From Pogostemon cablin (taxonomy: Eukaryota; Streptophyta; Magnoliopsida; Lamiales; Lamiaceae): a stretch of 64,000 nucleotides of DNA. Below the pieces are notes generated by a model that saw only the letters and a list, made by a program, of their open reading frames with translations, did no database searches and was not told where the DNA came from. The translations under genes and the position numbers were made by a program. This document shows positions 59,001 to 64,000 of this stretch, piece after piece (positions within the stretch are counted from its first letter, which is position 1; every line of letters begins with the position of its first letter). The stretch is taken from positions 18,283,117 to 18,347,116 of the forward strand of contig CM043009.1 of assembly GCA_023678885.1 (NCBI GenBank), read 5' to 3'.

Positions 59001-59930
59001 CAGCCCATACACAACTTCTGCCCTTCTCCTCCTGCCAGCCGCAATTGAAACCACACGGCGAGTCAACACGGGCGCTACCCGGCACCACCGCTGCCGGCCG
59101 ACGCACCCACAGCCCACAGGAGCCACTTCGTCAGTCCTCCGACCGCCAGCCGCTGGCGACCAACTGCTGTGCGTCATTCAGCAGCGCCTGTCGAATCACC
59201 CGCCTGTCGTCGACCACTGCCGCCGCCCGCGCCGCTCACGCTCGCCTGGAAGCTGCCGGAGACTGCCACCGCCCGCGCCGCCCGCACTCACCTGGAACCG
59301 TCAAGGCCCGACAGATTCGCCACGCTACGTCTGTCCATTAGCGACGCCACCAATACATTCAGAAGCCGCCAACGATTCGTCTGGAACCCAGCTGCATCTC
59401 GCCCGGAAGTAGCCTGTTCTCGTACGGATGCTTCAACAGTCGAGCCCAGAACATCACCGATCCGTCAGACGTCGCCTGTTTCAATCGCCTGAACAGCACC
59501 ATCGCAATTTGATCCAGCCGATGCCGCCATCCATTACCGCTGACTGGAGTCGCTCGCCTTGCGCCGGACTCCTTTGACACGTATTGGTGAATACTGGATC
59601 CCGTATCAGACGTGTCGATCTGCCGTGTGCCACCACCAGCGCCGCCGATCTTCTGGGCGGATCAGCTCCGACCCGATCGGTAATGGGTTTGACTCGCCTG
59701 GGTCCTGCTGTCCAGATCTACCGTCGTGGTGGCTGCCCACTTCGGCGCCGCCGCGCACAAGCCATCAACCGGCCGTCGGGCTCCACACCCCTCGTCGAAC
59801 AAGGCCCAGCCTCCAGTGCCTCGTCGATTGTTCATTCAATTTCTCCAGTCGCCCATCGGCGTTTGTGTTCAGACCGCAACGAACCCAGCCACCACAAGCA
59901 CACGTGTGTGAAACAACGTGTCTAAACAGA
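59000..59930. other. GC-rich leader block of B
   Basis: About 930 bp, strongly GC-rich between AT-rich flanks. Open frames exist on both strands (plus 59045-59341, 59169-59492, 59559-59948; minus 59580-59359), low in complexity and rich in Pro, Arg, Ala, typical of GC-rich DNA. No domain recognised. Same place in the element as the A block and the H array. Confidence 0.65.
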
Positions 59931-60159
59931 AAGCATACAGGAAAATAACATCCAACAAAACCATAGGATTTCATGGATAATTCAAAAAAAAAGATCCAAA
60001 ACCCTTCTGATTATTTACAGATTAATCCATGTAATCATATAATCAATATAATACATGCTTTCAATGAACCACGATAAGCAATTACAACTAGATTATTACA
60101 AATAACCACATAATCACTTAAACCCAACTTTACGATTCACGTATCACCACAAAACCAAC

Positions 60160-60171
60160 GCTCTGATACCA
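60160..60171 (-). other. Primer binding site of B (tRNA-iMet)
   Basis: Minus strand TGGTATCAGAGC beside the 5' LTR. Confidence 0.93.
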
Positions 60172-60173
60172 AT

Positions 60174-61374
60174 TGTTGGCAATTGGATCGTGTGGATCAA
60201 CCGTGATCGTTAGTAAAACAGGTAAACAATAAGCAGCGGAAGCAATTAAACCGTTTACCGTACTTCTGGGTTGGTGTAGAGGATGAACTGCAGAGAACTA
60301 CCTCTGATCTTCTACTGTATGTCCCAAGTGTGATCCTGCTGTTGTGTGGGCAACAGTCTGCAGGATCTCTCAATCTGCTTCTCTTCCCTTTTCTCACCAA
60401 AAGAGGCGCAGGAATAATCTAAGGGTTCCAGGAAGCTGAGTTCACTTATATATTGGGCTACAGCAGGGACCAGGAGGAGAAATTGGGCTGGGCCTCAATT
60501 GAATTTAATTAACCAAGCTTAGCCCAAAGCTTTTAATTAAATCCAATAATAATAATATAGTCCACTAAAATATTATTATTGCACTACCCGTCCAATCCCA
60601 AATTATGTTCTGGGCTCCTTCTTATTATGAGCCCGAAAGTCTCCCCATGTTTAAGATATACAATGCCCATTAATTAATTAAGTTACTGACAACTCAAATT
60701 AATTAATATCTCATCTGAGAGTAGTACCACTCAACCTTATTATCATGCCGGAAATTAATCCACTTGCAAGATTTACATGATAAACCTTATGAGCTCCTCA
60801 AGGGGACATCATCAACCTATGACGGACATGGATTCCTTCTACAATCAACAGCACACCATAGATACAGCACTACTTCCCAACTCACCGAGTTTGTTGATTT
60901 AATACTTATAAATCTCACCCATTGATGAATCAAAGAAATACATACTGCCCTACGTGTCGAGGTTATTGTATAGGGATTAAGAGCACGGACTTCCATAATA
61001 ACAGAGATCAAGTTCTTCTATAAGTCAGTATAAGCCGAACGATCTCAGGCGGTCCTGCTCAATACACACAAGTGCACTAATGTGATTCTATAGCCAAGAC
61101 AAGCTAATACCGAACCACACTACAACCATACCGATAGAGAGTCCCCGTCTATCTCGGTTGTGAGCATCTGTTTATACTTTATAAGGAAACCGATAATATA
61201 ATCTTCCGCGTGTTGTCGCACAATATATTATCTACAGAATAAAGTAAATGGACTATCGCATCATTCATATAATTAAATTACAAGATGCAATCATTTGATC
61301 AATGATTCTCATTTCAAATAAATTGTTATAACATTGTTCATACTAAAGCTAGACTTTTAGTATACAATCCAACA
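60174..61374 (-). repeat. 5' LTR of B
   Basis: 1201 bp. TATA-like TATATAAG on the minus strand at 60445-60452. Differences from the 3' LTR seen at about 60716, 61200 and 61225. Confidence 0.95.
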
Positions 61375-61379
61375 AGGAT

Positions 61380-62395
61380 CACAAAGGACTTGTTCTTTAG
61401 GTTTCAATATTGGCTCTTTGGTAAGGGTAGGAGAATATAGATAAAAGTGACTAACTTCACTAGTAGAGAATTACCTTGGATATTTTCTTTTCATCAAACA
61501 TTATTCATACTTCTTCTCCTTCATCATTCTCATGATTCTTTCAATACTTCTTCTCCTGCTTCACTTGAAATCAACATCTTTCTTCTTATTAAAAGTACAA
61601 GGGTACCAATTTCGGGAACTACCCTTTTAAGCAATTGGGGTACCAGTTTCAGGCACTACCCCTCCACAAGATTTACCCGCAAATTTACTTTCATGACTAT
61701 GCAATTTTTCATTCCTTTTTCTTCACATAAGAGCTAGCAATTTATTCACCTTAACTCTCTACTAGTAAATAGGGTAATTCGAAGCTCGAGTATAGGTAAA
61801 TAAAAACTTTTTATCATAGGCTTGCTAAAGAAAAAGCTTTTAAAGGCTCAACGGGGCTTCCAATGATATAAACCACAAGGTAGGATTAAGTTTGGCTAAG
61901 TGGCTCAATTATCAATCATGGCTTAAGATCATGTCCTAGTATCTATCAATCATAACTTTCAAACAAGACTCCAAGCTAAGTTCTAGAATACGAATATATG
62001 AACGATACTCACATGAATAAAGTATCATGCATTGATGTAGCATGATTTCAATAGGCTCAAATTCTCACATGGGTAATAGATTCCTAAGCAATCTTCAAAG
62101 AATGCAATCAACATCAACATCTACACAAACTACAAGCAATAACAGTACATGCCTATCATCAATAAAATCAACACGCGTCAAAAACAAGTGCACATGCATA
62201 CTCAAGAAGTAACATCATACTCTCCAAATCAATTCGATCAACATCCAAATCAAACATATCAAATGTATCCATCATCTATCAATCAATATCAAATACAAAC
62301 CACCCACGCATGAATCTCAATCAACACTTAACCACCACACAATCACTCAACGTGTAAAGTGAAAAAGAGAATGGAGGTGAGAGAAAACAGATAAA
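61380..62395 (-). other. F 3' non-coding region
   Basis: Continues F after B; homologous to D 20754-21651 and E 23930-24800 read in sense. No gene. Holds two hairpins: 61662-61637, stem GGGGTA/TACCCC, loop GTGCCTGAAACTGG; and 61626-61599, stem AAGGGTA/TACCCTT. Confidence 0.75.
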
Positions 62396-63920
62396 GATAA
62401 AAACATGGCGCCACTACTCCTCCGAAGCATCATCATCATCATTATCGTTGCGCCAATTGTCGAAGTCTCTAATAAACTATCGACTTTCCTATCCAATGCC
62501 TCATAGTTGTCACTCTGATCTCCCAATGTCCTATCCATACCATCATATTGAAGGTTGAGTGAAGCATAATTTGTATTCACCAATGCCAACTGTCGATTCG
62601 TCTCTTGCTGGTTTGCATTCAAAGTGGTAAAATGCTCGTTCATTAATCTGAACTGCTCCCGATAAAAGTGATCCAGGTCCTACCAGAAATCCTGCTGCTA
62701 CTGAGGCAGTGGCTCAAAGTACTCATGCTGTGGCTACTGCGGTGGCTGCATCGGAGGAAAATCCATCTCTGGATATACAAAAGCTGGTTGTTGTGGTTGA
62801 TTCTCATTAACAAAATCAGCTGGATCACCTAACAAAATCATATCTTCATCATTGCAAACTCCCTGCAGGTAGAAGTCTCCAATTTCCCTCTTCCAAACAA
62901 GCCTTGGAAATTGCCCTATGCTCCAAGATATCCAACAATAGGTTGGTGTTGATCTGAATTGTAGTGAGATCAACAATCGACAATGGAAATTGAAAAGAAA
63001 ATGGATTCTCGCCATAGATGAACATCCAAGCATCATCCATCCGCTGTACCAACCCCATCCTCACATAGGATGACGAAATCAAATCTGGATCCCCTCGGAT
63101 CAGCCTATGCCTGCTCAAATCAACTCAATAGTACTCCGCTAATGGAGTAATCAGCCCTCCAATGTTGACTCGCTAGAAATCATGAGTAGAGAACTTGTAC
63201 AATTGCTGGAATAAGTAAGCCGCAATGTTGAACCTGACTCCATTCAACATACACCAAAGCATGTACAACTCCTCCCTCAGAATACAACTGCCCTTAGATT
63301 GAGCAAACAGTGTGTAGCTCAGGATCCGATCCATATAGGATATCATGGGATTGCGGATGAAGGCAACCTTCATGGTGTTCAAATTATAACGACCTTGCCT
63401 CCGCGAGATAGATCTCCAAAACTCATCAGCAGGGAAATCAGCATGCTTCACTTTAGGCACATTCTCAAAACCAATCATCTCATTTAATTCACTGGCATAG
63501 ATTAGCTGGAACTGTCCACCAATCTGCATCCACAATTCATAAGGAAGATAATGATCTCCACGATCGACTCTCATCGAGCATAAAACTTTAGCAGTAATTT
63601 GGAAATATGTCTCTCTATTCTTCTCCATGAATCTAGTGATCCCTACTTGATTGAACATCCAACGAATATCGTTGATGACGTTCATCTCTACCATGGCATG
63701 ATCATCTTGATAATGAGTCCTTGTTATCTTATTCGAAATAGCTGCCCATAACTCGTTTTTCTCCTATCAATCCTCGATCTCGATACAAAAATTGGAAGGT
63801 CTCCTCTTATCAAACTTTAATTTCTTTGCAACATCACCTTTCCTAGGAGACTTAGCCTCCTTCCTCTTAGAAGATGAAGTAATCTCTTTACCTACTAAGG
63901 CTATACTTCAATACATACCA
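62396..63920 (-). pseudogene. Env-position ORF of F (Athila ORF-1-like), exon 2
   Basis: Homologous to D exon 2: DIRWMFNQVGITRFME, RNPMISYMDRILSYTLFAQS, EELYMLWCMLNGVRFNIAA, then a glutamine/proline-rich linker, a coiled-coil segment (NRQLALVNTNYASLN) and an acidic end. The longest open piece is 63694-63173 (173 aa). It is broken by stops near 63173 and 63121 and by frameshifts after 62849. The sequence before 63905 (minus) ends in a CCTTAG acceptor-like site with AT-rich DNA beyond, fitting the intron seen in D. Function unknown; no membrane segment seen. Confidence 0.78.
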
Positions 63921-64000
63921 AAAGTGATAAAGCAAGTATGCCAATCTTAAGACTAATTCAAGCATGAATTCTACTGTAGACTTCAAATTCGCATGCCATA

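Larger units (their letters stand above)
53337..61374 (-). mobile_element. Copia element B, very recent insertion with dead pol
   Basis: 8038 bp; LTRs 53337-54537 and 60174-61374, both 1201 bp, differing at about three sites by eye; perfect AGGAT duplication; primer site 60160-60171; polypurine tract AAGTGGGAGAT (minus) next to 54538. Pol is degenerate in the same way as in A. The combination of near-identical LTRs and a dead pol means it moved using another element's enzymes. Confidence 0.95.
42373..64000 (-). mobile_element. Gypsy element F, 3' part (runs off the right edge), hosting A and B
   Basis: The 3' LTR begins TGTTGGGCGTTTTCTC at 42373 and ends CTTATCA at 53017; without Copia A and the inverted fragment it is about 1.67 kb, D-like. 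A polypurine-type TAAGTTTGAGGGTT (minus) follows at 53018. The internal region is cut by Copia B, then resumes with paired hairpins and an env-position ORF. Gag and the 5' LTR lie beyond the window. Confidence 0.85.

Noticed and set aside
59045..59948. Protein-coding genes in the GC-rich block of B
   Set aside because: Open frames overlap on both strands and in several phases with Pro/Arg/Ala-rich, low-complexity products, as expected from GC-rich non-coding DNA.

Overview
The window looks like nuclear DNA of a flowering plant, most likely a eudicot, from gene-poor heterochromatin. It holds nested LTR retrotransposons of two kinds. One is Ty3/Gypsy elements of the Athila type, with a tRNA-Asp primer site TGGCGCCGTTGCC, a 'LCDLGAS..LMPLSIF' protease and an Athila-like 3' ORF. 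The other is Ty1/Copia elements, with a tRNA-iMet primer site TGGTATCAGAGC and TGTTGG...CCAACA LTRs. No tRNA, rRNA or CRISPR was seen. Only about 2.5 kb (33386-34648 and 41173-42372) looks like non-transposon host DNA. It contains one broken, unrecognised gene-like frame.

Layout. 1-8347: the 5' part of a minus-strand Copia element (H); its leader carries an array of eight ~811-bp tandem units (341-6825), and its 5' LTR is 7045-8347. 8348-12076: old Gypsy debris (a plus-strand LTR remnant, a minus-strand gag pseudogene with its partial LTR, and half of another LTR, K). 12077-32336: Gypsy element D (plus strand), 1679-bp LTRs, target-site duplication AGGTC, carrying gag, protease and an env-position ORF but no reverse transcriptase or integrase. 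Inside D, at 21657-30240, sits Gypsy element E (minus strand, duplication GTCAC), a gag-protease-only element with a nearly intact frame. 32342-33385: the other half of LTR K. 34649-41167: rearranged Gypsy element G (minus), with a solo LTR (38517-40192, duplication GTTCT) inside its second LTR. From 42373 to the window end: Gypsy element F (minus). Its 3' LTR is interrupted by Copia element A (42389-50838, duplication TTCTC) and an inverted LTR fragment. Its internal region is interrupted by Copia element B (53337-61374, duplication AGGAT), and its env-position ORF lies at 62396-63920.

How the parts relate. All Gypsy copies share two unusual structural motifs. The first is a ~93/84-bp repeat built from nested inverted copies of GGTTCGACC/GGTCGAACC, found in LTRs, in the env leader of D and, in frame, inside gag, where it encodes a ~31-residue repeat. 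The second is a 26-nt hairpin repeated two or three times in the 3' non-coding region, whose stem bases change in a compensatory way between copies. D and E share the same loss of pol and the same replacement C-terminal tail, so they look like a non-autonomous lineage that still spread. Copia A and B share a catalytic YVDD-to-YVDS change and many stops. B's two 1201-bp LTRs differ at about three sites, so a pol-dead Copia family seems to have been mobilised in trans recently. Identities and divergences here are by-eye estimates.
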